This document shows, piece after piece, positions 25,546 through 34,390 of a stretch of 60,061 bases of DNA. Within the stretch, counting starts at the first letter, position 1, and each line of letters starts with the position of its first letter. Below the pieces are notes generated by a model. That model saw only the letters and a program-made list of their open reading frames with translations, had not been told where the DNA came from and ran no database searches. The DNA comes from Thiotrichaceae bacterium (lineage in GTDB: Bacteria > Pseudomonadota > Gammaproteobacteria > Eutrophobiales > Eutrophobiaceae), in assembly GCA_012960105.1 (NCBI GenBank), contig DUBV01000093.1, positions 1 to 60,061 on the forward strand, given 5' to 3'. The translations under genes were made by a program, and so were the position numbers.

Positions 25546-26358
25546 ATGAAATCAATATTCATAACAGGATTGATTAGCGGCCTTGCCCTAGTGTTGAGTT
25601 CTACGGTTTCTGTTCAGGCAGTAAGCAATGCTGATCTTCTGGAACTTGAAAAACAAATTGAACAACAAGAAGCAGAAGACAAAGAATCTGAGCAACGTGC
25701 GATTGAAGATTTACGACGTAAAACAGAAGCACGAGAATTAAAAGAACAACAACAACGATTAGAACTAGAAAGGACACGAGTAGAGAAAGAACGGCACGCT
25801 CTTGAAGCATTAAAACAAGATCAAGATAATAAACGTAAGAATATCGAACAGGAAAAGTTACAAAAGGAAAAGGAACGGGAAACGAAGTTTGATCACTTTA
25901 TTAGCGCAGCCAAAGTAGCTTTAGATAATAAGGATCGCGATACAGCCATAAGTCAATTTGAACAAGCATTGGCAATTATTCCTGATGATTTCTCAGCCAA
26001 ACAAGGTCTCTCTGACGCACAGAAACTTAAAGATAAAGTCTGCTACGATGTTTTAGGCGAGTGGCACTGGAATGATGGAGACGCGAAATTAATCTTGCAT
26101 GATAATGGCACGCTGGATTATATCTCATGGGGAAATCATACTGGAAACTGGCAGTGTAGTAATCCTGCCTCGCGTCAGATTCATATTGAAATCACTGCGC
26201 TTGGTTTTACTCAAGATTGGAATCCAGTATTGAGTGAAGATAAGGCTTGTCTTGCTATGAAGTTATCTTTGGTTGGTCCCGGTTGTTTATACCGTCCGAA
26301 TTCAAACAATCCTTCTGTTGATAATGAAACTAAAAAAAGTCCTGCACATGGACTGTAA
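25546..26358 (+). CDS. Secreted protein: coiled coil, TPR-like unit and Trp-rich C-terminal domain
   Basis: 270 residues. Signal peptide (cut near VQA-VS), then a long Glu/Gln/Arg coiled coil (about 28-110), a TPR-like unit (FISAAKVALDNKDRDTAISQ, about 118-160), and a C-terminal domain starting CYDVLGEWHWNDGD and ending with paired Cys. The same TPR plus Trp-domain module forms the C-terminus of the protein kinase at 36386-38545 (CNAVIGTWHWFNGG). The shared layout suggests a common extracytoplasmic ligand-binding domain, perhaps a small beta-barrel. I recognise no named family. It is transcribed alone. Confidence 0.62.
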   Translation: MKSIFITGLISGLALVLSSTVSVQAVSNADLLELEKQIEQQEAEDKESEQRAIEDLRRKTEARELKEQQQRLELERTRVEKERHALEALKQDQDNKRKNIEQEKLQKEKERETKFDHFISAAKVALDNKDRDTAISQFEQALAIIPDDFSAKQGLSDAQKLKDKVCYDVLGEWHWNDGDAKLILHDNGTLDYISWGNHTGNWQCSNPASRQIHIEITALGFTQDWNPVLSEDKACLAMKLSLVGPGCLYRPNSNNPSVDNETKKSPAHGL

Positions 26359-26889
26359 CAGCAGTAAATTATTTAAAGTGTTGTGTCGATCAATTGAAGT
26401 CTCAACTAAAAGCGGACGGTCAGGTAGAAGTAAAGGCATATAATTAGCGACATATTACTAACATTTGTGTGAATAAGAAAAATCTGCTTACATACCTAAA
26501 AACACTTTAGAGAAGATAGGTTAAAAAATGAACATTTTCCTGATATTTAACATCTCCAATTAAATATCGTTTGTAATATTTGACCTAGATCAATTACCAA
26601 ATGGATAATTCGTTAATCATATAGATACATATTGATACATTTTATTATAACGATGATAATTTAAGTCGTATTTAAACTGTTTTAATTCTTTATATGTCTT
26701 GCACTTCAATTGTAGTGTATCAACTGTATAATATTAAGGTTTTCCTTACATGAATTATAGGTAAATGGTGATAAAATATATATCGTAAATATAAATTCAA
26801 GATTGTTTGTTTTATGGTCTGCATCTTTTCCTAATAATTAAATAGTTAGTAAAATTAGTAAAATTAATAAGATAAATATTGATAGCCAC
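26359..26889. other. Gene-poor AT-rich region with repeat end and half-conserved FNR-like box
   Basis: 531 bp without a supportable gene. AGCGGACGGTCA at 26411-26422 matches the right end of the dispersed repeat described at 58155. TTGACCTAGATCAA at 26580-26593 resembles an FNR/Anr site with one changed base, but the only gene downstream is a remnant. The rest is AT-rich with no RNA structure I can support. Confidence 0.5.
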
Positions 26890-27087
26890 ATGCTATTCGC
26901 TGCAATCACAGCAGGTATAATTTTCGTTGCAGATATATTCATTCCCCAAGATGTGGCATTTGGAGTGCCTTACGTTGTTGTAATTCTTATCACACTACAA
27001 ACATTAAACCGTCGTGCGATAATCATTGTCGCCATCAACGTTACCCTGTTGATCTTGGTGGGACTGGCTCTTTCACCCGAAGTATGA
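26890..27087 (+). pseudogene. N-terminal membrane fragment of a sensor protein
   Basis: 65 codons starting MLFAAITAGIIFVADIFIPQ and containing VAFGVPYVVVILITLQTLNR, which resembles the N-terminal membrane domain of sensor histidine kinases or diguanylate cyclases. It ends LVGLALSPEV at a TGA, with no sensor or catalytic domain after it. The sequence changes abruptly at about 27078 to a MORN-repeat tail in another frame, so this is a truncated remnant. Confidence 0.55.
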
Positions 27088-27193
27088 AGGAGCGTGGAAG
27101 AACAGTATGAAACATGGCTATGGTGCTTATACATTTGCAGATGGTCGCCTAGTAGAAGGGCAGTGGCAAGATGATAAAATGTTAGATAAGTAA
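27071..27193 (+). pseudogene. 3' remnant of a MORN-repeat protein gene
   Basis: In the frame of 27071 the sequence reads KYEGAWKNSMKHGYGAYTF then ADGRLVEGQWQ and stops at TAA 27191-27193. This is a clear MORN repeat (YEGxWxNGxxHGxGxYTF) plus half of another. No start or earlier repeat exists upstream. It directly joins the truncated sensor fragment, marking a deletion scar. Confidence 0.7.
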
Positions 27194-27208
27194 GCAATGT
27201 CGTTATTT

Positions 27209-28699
27209 CTATGTGCCACAATATGTTTGGAGTACTATCTCTTTAGGTTGAGGTGGCGTTTCGAGTTCCCGATCTGCTGGGTTAATTTCAAATGGATTGG
27301 CAAGGACACGGCTAAGACGTCGGAATGGTTCAAAGTCGTTATGGTCTGTAGCCGCATCAATGGCTTGTTCTACACGATGATTACGTGCAATGATAATAGG
27401 GTTTGCGTGGCGCATGGATATAAAAGAAGTTGTACTTTCTGCTCTATAGTTACGCCATTGTTCAAACCATGTTTTTCCTGTTTGTTGATTAGTAAAAAGT
27501 TCGAGTAGTTGCGTATCAGCACGGTCATCTTTATTCGCTACACGTGTAATGCGATCAAAAAATATTGTGAAATCGATGTTTTCTTTCGTCAGGTTTGTCA
27601 GTGTATCGCTAATAAATTGTTCACTCTCTTTTGAAATATCGGATAAGCCCAATTTTTTATGCATCCCCTTTTCAAATGCATCACGAAATACAAGGTCAAA
27701 CATTTCAAGTTGTTCTTTTGCTTTATCTACTGCCCGTTCTTTGTTTGCATCAAACAAAGGTAATAAGATATTGGCAAGCATCGACAAATTCCAATATGCA
27801 ATTGAAGGTTGTTGATCCCATGCATATCGGCCATTGTGATCGATGGAGCTAAAAACCTTCGCTGGATTAAATTCATCCATAAATGCACAGGGCCCATAGT
27901 CAATTGTTTCACCAACTATGGATGTATTGTCTGTATTCATTACACCGTGAATAAACCCAACGAGCATCCACTGGGAAATGAGTGATGCCTGACGTTTAAT
28001 TATTTCGCCAAATAATTCCAGATACTTCGATGGAGACGATTCAAGTTCGGGGAAATTCTGAGTAATGATATAGTCGGTTAATGATTTCACGCCATCATCA
28101 CCAAGCCTTGTTATGGCATATTCGAATGAGCCGATACGTAAATGACTTGTGGCGGTACGCACTAAGATAGCTCCTGGAAAAGCCCGTCCACGAATAACAT
28201 TATTGCCTGTTCCAAGAACAGCAAGAGATCGTGTTGTCGGGATATTTAAACCCGCCATTGCCTCGCTCACTAAATACTCGCGTAATACTGATCCCAATGT
28301 CGCACGGCCATCCCCAGCTCGGGAAAACTGAGTTCTGCCCGAACCTTTGAGTTGTATATCAATCTTTGTTCCGTCACTTGTCTCTATTTGTCCTAGCATA
28401 TGAGCACGACCGTCACCCAATAATGGAACCCATTGGCCAAACTGATGAGCGGAATAAGCCATTACAATAGGTGGGTTATCAGCATTGATGGTACTACCTG
28501 ATAAAATGGAAATACCTTGTTCACTACGAAACCAAGTCGAATCAACGTCAAGTTGCTCAAGGAGATTGTTATTTAGATCAATGAGTGTCGGAGCGGAAGA
28601 AGGTGTTGGATTTGATTCCATGAACATATCCGCAGGTAATTTACGATAGTTTTGATAAATAATCGGATTTTTCTCAGCCGAGGATAGTGTTGCATTCAT
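27209..28699 (-). CDS. selO: SelO (YdiU) protein adenylyltransferase
   Basis: 496 residues, the normal bacterial SelO length. Family motifs are clear: VMAYSAHQFGQWVPLLGDGRA near the N-terminus, QLKGSGRTQFSRAGDGRA, GFIHGVMNTDNTSIVGETID (catalytic loop) and MRHANPIIIARNHRVEQAI. SelO is a pseudokinase that transfers AMP to protein Ser/Thr/Tyr in redox responses. The C-terminus is YCGT, so the conserved redox Cys (Cys or Sec in the family) is at position 494. It is convergent with the MORN remnant. Confidence 0.93.
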   Translation of the reverse strand: MNATLSSAEKNPIIYQNYRKLPADMFMESNPTPSSAPTLIDLNNNLLEQLDVDSTWFRSEQGISILSGSTINADNPPIVMAYSAHQFGQWVPLLGDGRAHMLGQIETSDGTKIDIQLKGSGRTQFSRAGDGRATLGSVLREYLVSEAMAGLNIPTTRSLAVLGTGNNVIRGRAFPGAILVRTATSHLRIGSFEYAITRLGDDGVKSLTDYIITQNFPELESSPSKYLELFGEIIKRQASLISQWMLVGFIHGVMNTDNTSIVGETIDYGPCAFMDEFNPAKVFSSIDHNGRYAWDQQPSIAYWNLSMLANILLPLFDANKERAVDKAKEQLEMFDLVFRDAFEKGMHKKLGLSDISKESEQFISDTLTNLTKENIDFTIFFDRITRVANKDDRADTQLLELFTNQQTGKTWFEQWRNYRAESTTSFISMRHANPIIIARNHRVEQAIDAATDHNDFEPFRRLSRVLANPFEINPADRELETPPQPKEIVLQTYCGT

Positions 28700-28761
28700 A
28701 TTTGAGATGTTTTAGATGTTGATGTGCCCAAAGAAAGACATACGTAGCTAGCGAATAAATA

Positions 28762-29709
28762 TTAACTAAATTCTTCTGAAGCTGCACTTCGACCAATTTG
28801 CATGGCAACTTCGCGCCATTTTCGTCCTTCGATATATTGATGCATGGCATCGGACTCCTGTTCCAGTTCTATCATGCGAGCATTAATAATATCGCCAATA
28901 CTAATTACGCCGACTAGGTGATTGTTATCATCAATAACAGGTAAATGTCGTATGCGTTTTGCGCTCATAATCGACATTAATTTTGCCATGCTGTCTTCGG
29001 GGTGACTGACGATGACATCATGGGTCATGAATTGTGTGGCAGCCATATTCAATATTGGTTGACCGGCATTGGCTAAGCCATTAACGATGTCACGTTCGGA
29101 TAATATTCCTGCAATTATTCCTTGCGGGTTAAGTGCGATAACACAACCGATACGTTTATCGGTCAGAATTTTACTGGCTTCTGATATTAGTGTGTCTGGT
29201 GTGATGGTCAGGATTGCTGGATCTTTATTTTTTAATATTGTTGCCGCAGTAATAGAGGTATCGGTATTTTGTTGGTGTATCTTTTTAGCTAGATTATCTA
29301 ATAGCTGCGTTGAGAAAATTTTCAGAATAGGGCGGATCTGGTGTTTGTTCAGGAAGTAACCTAAAGGGCCATATTTCGGTGTGTATTCATAACGGATTTT
29401 TATTACTACGTTTTTCTGCCGTTGCTCCATGCTGGTGATACGACGTAGGTAAGTGACGGGTAATGGATAGCTATCAGTTTTTACCTCCATGCTGAAGCGT
29501 GATTGTGTCTCCCATTCTTTACATTCTTCTTCCCATGAACGGCCACTTTTGTGATGGATACGTCTTACCATACCCAGAGCATCACCTGAAACTTGTTCGA
29601 CTCGAATAATGTCAGGTGCTGTTTCAGAGAACGATTTCATATCGGTAAGTATTTTCCAGATAGTTTCCAGATCACCTTTGACGCGTTTATCGATTTCTAA
29701 TATCAGCAT
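28762..29709 (-). CDS. SRPBCC-domain protein with paired CBS domains
   Basis: 315 residues. The first ~145 form a START/SRPBCC-like domain (KGDLETIWKILTDMKSFSE and VIKIRYEYTPKYGPLG), which could bind a hydrophobic ligand. Two CBS motifs follow (about 165-280): ISEASKILTDKRIGCVIALN then GIISERDIVNGLA-like text, and MTHDVIVSHPEDSMAKL then LVGVISIGDIINARM. CBS pairs bind adenosine nucleotides. The combination suggests a cytoplasmic sensor or regulator. It diverges from rnfC with a 100-bp gap. Confidence 0.82.
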   Translation of the reverse strand: MLILEIDKRVKGDLETIWKILTDMKSFSETAPDIIRVEQVSGDALGMVRRIHHKSGRSWEEECKEWETQSRFSMEVKTDSYPLPVTYLRRITSMEQRQKNVVIKIRYEYTPKYGPLGYFLNKHQIRPILKIFSTQLLDNLAKKIHQQNTDTSITAATILKNKDPAILTITPDTLISEASKILTDKRIGCVIALNPQGIIAGILSERDIVNGLANAGQPILNMAATQFMTHDVIVSHPEDSMAKLMSIMSAKRIRHLPVIDDNNHLVGVISIGDIINARMIELEQESDAMHQYIEGRKWREVAMQIGRSAASEEFS

Positions 29710-29809
29710 GATTTTTTATTTGTTAATACTTTTGCAAGATTGTAATACCTAAATCAGAGCATGGGTATATAATTCAATCAATAGTGTATTTAAGGTAGTT
29801 ATTTCGGTA

Positions 29810-31357
29810 ATGATTACGGTTTTAGAAAAGCCAATCCCTTTTGGTGGTGGTATAGCATTGCCGCCAAACAAAGCAATTTCTCTTGAACAGCCCCTTGAAA
29901 AGGCAAAGCTACCTAGCCTCATCAAAATTCCATTACGCCAACATATTGGTTCCCCGGCAAAATCTTTAGTCAAAGCCGGTGATCTTGTTTTAAAAGGTCA
30001 GCTTATTGCTGAGGCGCAGGGTTATATTAGCGCGCCGATTCATGCCAGCACTTCGGGGATAGTGAAGGAAATAGCTGAGCATGCCATGCCTAATCCTTCT
30101 GGTGCAAAGTCAACTTGTATTGTTATTGAACCCGATGGGAAAGAAACATGGTTTGATGATCAAGCGCCGATTGATGATTACTACAGTTTGAGTCCAGTGG
30201 AAGTTCAACAAAAAATCTGGCAAGCCGGCATTGTAGGTTTAGGTGGTGCTGGCTTTCCCTCTGCAGTAAAAATTATTCCCGGTTTAAGTTTGGATATTGA
30301 ACTTCTGATATTAAACGCAGCTGAATGTGAACCTTATATTAGTTGTGATGAAACATTGATCCGCAATTATGCGAAAGATGTCGTGACGGGAGTTGAAGTG
30401 TTGGCGCATGCATTACAGGTTGATGAGTGTGTTATTGCGATTGAGGATAATAAAACAGAAGCGATAGAAGTCTTAAAGGAAGCACTAGAACAATATGCAG
30501 AGATAGAAATTAAATTAATGTTAGTTTCCAGTCTTTATCCTGCCGGTGGAGAGAAGCAATTAATAAAGTCGATTACGGGTATTGAAGTGCCTGCTGAAGG
30601 CTTGCCAGTAGATGCAGGTATTGTTGTTTATAATGTTGGAACGGCGGTCGCAGTTAAGAACGCCATTATAGATGATACACCGTTAATTAGTCGTATTGTC
30701 ACTGTAACCGGCCCTGGTATAGAACAAGCACGAAATCTTGAAATTCTATTTGGGACGCCGATCAATGAAATCATAGAACAGTGTGGAGGCTATAGCGATC
30801 AATTTGAATATTTAATTATGGGTGGCCCGATGATGGGCTTCCGTTTACATAGCGATAATGTTCCTTTAATTAAAACAACAAATTGTTTATTAGCTGCAGG
30901 TTCAGAGCCTCAGGCATCGAATATAAAAGAGTCCGCTTGTATTCGTTGTGATGAATGCGTAGCAGTTTGCCCGATTAATTTACAGCCGCAACAATTACAT
31001 TGGCATGCGAAAGAGTTTAATAACGATCGGCTGCATGATTATCGTTTATTTGATTGTATAGAATGCGGATGTTGTTCCTATGTATGCCCGAGTCATATTC
31101 CCTTAGTCGATGAATTTCGTTTGGCAAAAAGCAATATCTGGAATAGGAAGCGTATGCAACTTGAAGCGGAGCAACACAAAAGCCGTTATTTGAATAAACA
31201 AGCACGTGTGGAACAACTAAAAAAAGATAAAGTTAAAAAACGGACAGCTGTTATCGATGAAAAAGCTAATGATAAATTAGCGATGCAGAAAAAGCAGGAC
31301 GCCATTGCCGCGGCAGTAAACCGCGTCAAGCAAAAGCGGAAAGATAGAGAAAATTAA
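29810..31357 (+). CDS. rnfC: RnfC/RsxC electron-transport complex subunit
   Basis: 515 residues. The N-terminal flavin/NADH-binding region holds GGIALPPNKAISL and QAGIVGLGGAGFPSAVK, with LNAAECEPYISCDE, the hallmark of RnfC. Two [4Fe-4S] motifs follow: CIRCDECVAVCP and CIECGCCSYVCP (about residues 373-427). The tail is a Lys/Glu-rich helix, shorter than in E. coli RsxC. RnfC is the NADH-oxidising, peripheral subunit of the Rnf membrane complex. No rnfA, B, D, G or E gene is adjacent, so it stands alone here. Confidence 0.9.
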   Translation: MITVLEKPIPFGGGIALPPNKAISLEQPLEKAKLPSLIKIPLRQHIGSPAKSLVKAGDLVLKGQLIAEAQGYISAPIHASTSGIVKEIAEHAMPNPSGAKSTCIVIEPDGKETWFDDQAPIDDYYSLSPVEVQQKIWQAGIVGLGGAGFPSAVKIIPGLSLDIELLILNAAECEPYISCDETLIRNYAKDVVTGVEVLAHALQVDECVIAIEDNKTEAIEVLKEALEQYAEIEIKLMLVSSLYPAGGEKQLIKSITGIEVPAEGLPVDAGIVVYNVGTAVAVKNAIIDDTPLISRIVTVTGPGIEQARNLEILFGTPINEIIEQCGGYSDQFEYLIMGGPMMGFRLHSDNVPLIKTTNCLLAAGSEPQASNIKESACIRCDECVAVCPINLQPQQLHWHAKEFNNDRLHDYRLFDCIECGCCSYVCPSHIPLVDEFRLAKSNIWNRKRMQLEAEQHKSRYLNKQARVEQLKKDKVKKRTAVIDEKANDKLAMQKKQDAIAAAVNRVKQKRKDREN

Positions 31358-31539
31358 ACCTTATCGAAAAGAGCTTTGCAGGAGCAGGGATTTTTTCTTT
31401 GGCTAGGCAAAATGTATGGAATGAGGAAGCTTATAACTATAAGTGATCGATTGAATAGAGCCTGCCCCGCGAGTGAAACGAGTGCTTTGGGTGCATTTTT
31501 ACCAACAGTAGGCGCGTTAGGCGACGACGCCAAAGGACA

Positions 31540-31566
31540 AAAGAACAATCGTGCATAGTTCTTTTT
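31540..31566. terminator. Hairpin with T run between convergent genes
   Basis: AAAGAAC at 31540-31546 pairs with GTTCTTT at 31558-31564, followed by T and A residues. It lies between rnfC and the convergent DUF4426 gene. Immediately upstream is a short GC-rich block (about 31460-31535) with GGCGACGACGCC. A terminator for rnfC is the simplest reading. Confidence 0.45.
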
Positions 31567-32083
31567 ATTGTGTGAAGAACTGTTGAGTATACGACAGTAA
31601 TAAAGGCTTACTAGCACCAGCAGGGGTCACATCCAGTTCGAAAGTAATGGTTTCTTCATTACTGACAGGCAATTCACCAATGTAATAAATCGCAACCGGG
31701 TCAGTGTCTTTAATCTCTCTGAGTTTTACATTTTTTTGCTGACTACTCAGATTTTTAGCAATAACAACTACGGCGGCTGTGACAGGAGTTTCTCCGTTAG
31801 CCTGTTTTTCTCTAACCGACACATTCAATAGTACTCTATTCTTACTGCGTGATATTTTATAACCGCGAGCGACTTCTGTTGGTAATTGATCGGTTGTTAA
31901 GGCGTTGATATGGATAATGTAGTTGTCGAATTCCTTGTCGTGTACATTTGCTGCATAAGCAATTCTGGCAGAATTGGACTGATTGCTAGTGGATTGTTGT
32001 TCGCAAGCTCCAAGTAAAACCAATGGTATCAAGAGGAATGCTAGTTTAGCCGCGCTACCTGTTCTCATTATTTCTGTCTCCAT
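31565..32083 (-). CDS. DUF4426 lipoprotein
   Basis: 172 residues (160 to 168 if a later ATG is used). A lipoprotein signal ends LLGAC, with Cys as the acylation site. The body has the DUF4426 pattern: FDNYIIHINALTTDQLPTEVARGY, KISRSKNRVLLNVSVREK and PVSNEETITFELDV, a beta-sandwich-like secreted domain of unknown role. It is outer- or inner-membrane anchored in the periplasm. It diverges from the narK remnant. Confidence 0.83.
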   Translation of the reverse strand: METEIMRTGSAAKLAFLLIPLVLLGACEQQSTSNQSNSARIAYAANVHDKEFDNYIIHINALTTDQLPTEVARGYKISRSKNRVLLNVSVREKQANGETPVTAAVVVIAKNLSSQQKNVKLREIKDTDPVAIYYIGELPVSNEETITFELDVTPAGASKPLLLSYTQQFFTQ

Positions 32084-32202
32084 ATCTGCTCTGGGATGAT
32101 TGCCAAGTCATTATACTATAGTCGATTTTTTGATTGATAACGAGCAATGAAGTTCAGCCAATAATTATTTTTTATTAATTTTTTACTAAGAGAATTATAA
32201 TA

Positions 32203-32677
32203 ATGGATGTGAGAATAAGTAATTTCCCATTCCAGAACGCTACTGGATTACGATGTGTTTATGCTTTTCAGACTTACAAAAATTATCATGTTAATGCACA
32301 TATCTTTAATGAAGATGCACAAGAAATTCATAAATATAAATTCAAGCAGGTTGCGATTTTAGATCTCGCATATATGGTGATGTTAGGTTCGGAGTTAGCC
32401 GTTGTTTCTATGTTGCCTTTGTTCTTTATTTGTACAGTCTGGTGAAGGCGTTGTGTTTGCAGTAGTGCCTTTGATTAAGCGACGGTTAACGGGCCAAATT
32501 GCAGACATGGCAGGCACCTATGGTAATGTTGGTGCGGTTAGTTTTTTAACTGTCTATTCTTTTGTTGAGCCACCTACATTGTTTCTGGTTATTGCTGGCG
32601 CAGCTATAGTGATTTTGTTAGCAGTAATGTTTCTTGATGAACCTAAAGGGTCAATGGTTGAAGTCTTAATTAAATAA
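32203..32677 (+). pseudogene. Decayed second copy of narK
   Basis: Two pieces match the intact narK at 32900-34366. The first (to about 32430) reads HKYKFKQVAILDLAYMVMLG then [12 protein letters not shown]. The second, in another frame, reads [20 protein letters not shown] then [14 protein letters not shown] and [12 protein letters not shown]. The N-terminal ~270 residues and the segment between the two pieces are missing, and a frameshift joins them near 32428. It is a tandem duplicate of narK in advanced decay. Confidence 0.88.
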
Positions 32678-32705
32678 AAGACTAACTAATTCAGTTTTAT
32701 TGAAG

Positions 32706-32753
32706 CGCACTATTATGTTGCATAAGCTATTATTTATGCACCAACTCAGTTTG
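32706..32753. promoter_or_regulatory. Two NtrC-like palindromes upstream of narK
   Basis: The site at 32706-32722 (CGCACTATTATGTTGCA) matches the NtrC consensus TGCACYMNNNKRGTGCA at all but two of the fixed positions. A weaker site at 32737-32753 keeps TGCACCA in its left half. Their starts are 31 bp apart, about three helical turns, the usual NtrC pairing. The centres lie about 152 and 121 bp upstream of the start predicted from the sigma-54 promoter at 32839. Confidence 0.6.
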
Positions 32754-32838
32754 AATTCGATATATAATTTTATTATGTAACTCTTGAAAATCAAAATAAC
32801 TCCAATAAAAACAAATATTTATGATGTTGTATTGAAAT

Positions 32839-32855
32839 ATGGCAAGGACATTGCA
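32839..32855 (+). promoter_or_regulatory. Sigma-54 promoter for narK
   Basis: ATGGCAAGGACATTGCA matches YTGGCACGRNNNTTGCW closely. GG (32841-32842) and GC (32853-32854) are separated by exactly 10 bases as required. Transcription should start near 32866, 34 bp before the narK ATG. RpoN needs an enhancer-binding protein, and NtrC-like sites are present upstream. Confidence 0.8.
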
Positions 32856-32899
32856 CTGCCCCGACAATTATATATTTGATTTTTAAGGAGTTGTTTTTT

Positions 32900-34366
32900 A
32901 TGAGTCCATCGAGTTCATCTTTCAATTTGTTTTCATTTACCCATAAATTCAGGATATTACATCTAACCTGGTTTGCTTTTTTTCTGACATTTGTCGTTTG
33001 GTTTAACCACGCGCCATTATTGTTGACGATTAAAGAAGTCCTTGGGCTTACTGATGATCAAATAAAGATACTGCTCATTCTCAATGTCGCTCTGACGATT
33101 CCTGCTCGAGTTATTATCGGTATGTTGGTCGATAATTTTGGTCCGCGTATCGTTTTTTCCTTATTACTATTTGTTTCCAGTTTTTTATGTTTTTTCTTTG
33201 CAACGGCGCAAGATTTTGAAACGCTTGCCATCGCTAGATTTTTGTTAGGTTTTGTTGGCGCCGGTTTTGTGATCGGAATACGTATGATCAGTGAATGGTT
33301 TCCTGCTAAACAGTTAGGCGTCGCAGAAGGCATCTATAAAGGCATGGGTAACTTTGGATCAGCAGTAGCAGCTATGACCTTACCTGCACTGGCCTTGTTC
33401 TTTGGTGGTGACGATGGCTGGCGTTATGCAGTAGGAACAACGGGCTTTATTATCCTTGTCTATTCATTCGTCTATTATTCTTTTGTTACCGATACACCGG
33501 AAGGTTCTACCTATTTTAAGCCAAACAAAACCGGGGGACTTGAAGTTACCAGTAAGAGTGATTTTTTCTTTTACCTTATTACAAATCTGCCTTTGTATGC
33601 GGCAATGGGAATCTTAAGCTGGAAGCTGTCCTTACTAGGTTTATTAGACAGCGACGTTGTTAATATTATCTATACTGCATTAGTAGTTGTTTATTTGTTT
33701 CAAAGTTTTCAAATTTTTAAAGTGAATGCCGGTATATTAAAAGAAGCTGTTCCTGATATTCATCGTTATAAATTTAAACAAGTTGCGATATTGAGTCTTG
33801 CTTACGCGGTTACTTTCGGTACGGAACTCGCTGTTGTATCAATGCTACCGTTGTTCTTTATTGATACTTTTGAAGTTTCAATTATTATCGCTGGTTTATT
33901 GGCTTCCTGTTATGCCTTTGTCGATATTATTTCATGTCCAAGTGGTGGTTTGATTAGTGACAAACTTGGCCGTAAAAAATCTTTGCTTGTTCTTCTTGTT
34001 GGAATCGTTATTGGTTTCTTAGTCTTGGGTCAAATCGATTCCAGTTGGCCGATTGCATTAGTTGTCGCGGCGATCATGATTTGTTCTTTTTTTGTTGGCT
34101 CAGGATCAGGTGCTGTGTTTGCTGTAGTTCCTTTGATTAAGCGCCGACTTACAGGACAGATTGCCGGTATCGTTGGTGCCTACGGTAATGTCGGTGCGGT
34201 TATCTTTCTTACGGTTTATTCATTTGTCACACCACAAACATTCTTTTTGGTGATTTCCGGATCTACCTTCGTCGTATTCTTAATCAGTTTCTTTATGGAT
34301 GAGCCAGAAGGAACGATGGTAGAGGTGTTGCCCGATGGAACAGTACAAATGATTGAAGTCTCGTAA
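32900..34366 (+). CDS. narK: NarK-type nitrate/nitrite MFS transporter
   Basis: 488 residues from ATG 32900, which follows AAGGAG at good spacing; an in-frame TTG 24 bp upstream would remove that site. About twelve hydrophobic helices are visible. NarK-family features include the N-terminal nitrate-binding region (RIIIGMLVDNFGPR-like: RVIIGMLVDNFGPRIV), FVGAGFVIGIRMISEWFP and YKGMGNFGSAVAAM, the NNP signature. It transports nitrate and/or nitrite across the inner membrane. It leads the nitrate block under a sigma-54 promoter; a decayed duplicate lies upstream. Confidence 0.9.
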   Translation: MSPSSSSFNLFSFTHKFRILHLTWFAFFLTFVVWFNHAPLLLTIKEVLGLTDDQIKILLILNVALTIPARVIIGMLVDNFGPRIVFSLLLFVSSFLCFFFATAQDFETLAIARFLLGFVGAGFVIGIRMISEWFPAKQLGVAEGIYKGMGNFGSAVAAMTLPALALFFGGDDGWRYAVGTTGFIILVYSFVYYSFVTDTPEGSTYFKPNKTGGLEVTSKSDFFFYLITNLPLYAAMGILSWKLSLLGLLDSDVVNIIYTALVVVYLFQSFQIFKVNAGILKEAVPDIHRYKFKQVAILSLAYAVTFGTELAVVSMLPLFFIDTFEVSIIIAGLLASCYAFVDIISCPSGGLISDKLGRKKSLLVLLVGIVIGFLVLGQIDSSWPIALVVAAIMICSFFVGSGSGAVFAVVPLIKRRLTGQIAGIVGAYGNVGAVIFLTVYSFVTPQTFFLVISGSTFVVFLISFFMDEPEGTMVEVLPDGTVQMIEVS

Positions 34367-34390
34367 GGCACATCTATTTGTGACTATTTA

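Noticed and set aside
26580..26593. FNR-type box TTGACCTAGATCAA as a working operator
   Set aside because: It is imperfect and the nearest downstream plus-strand feature is a gene remnant 300 bp away.
31376..31558. Plus-strand 60-codon frame after rnfC
   Set aside because: It covers a GC-rich intergenic block and the hairpin; composition reflects the structure rather than coding.
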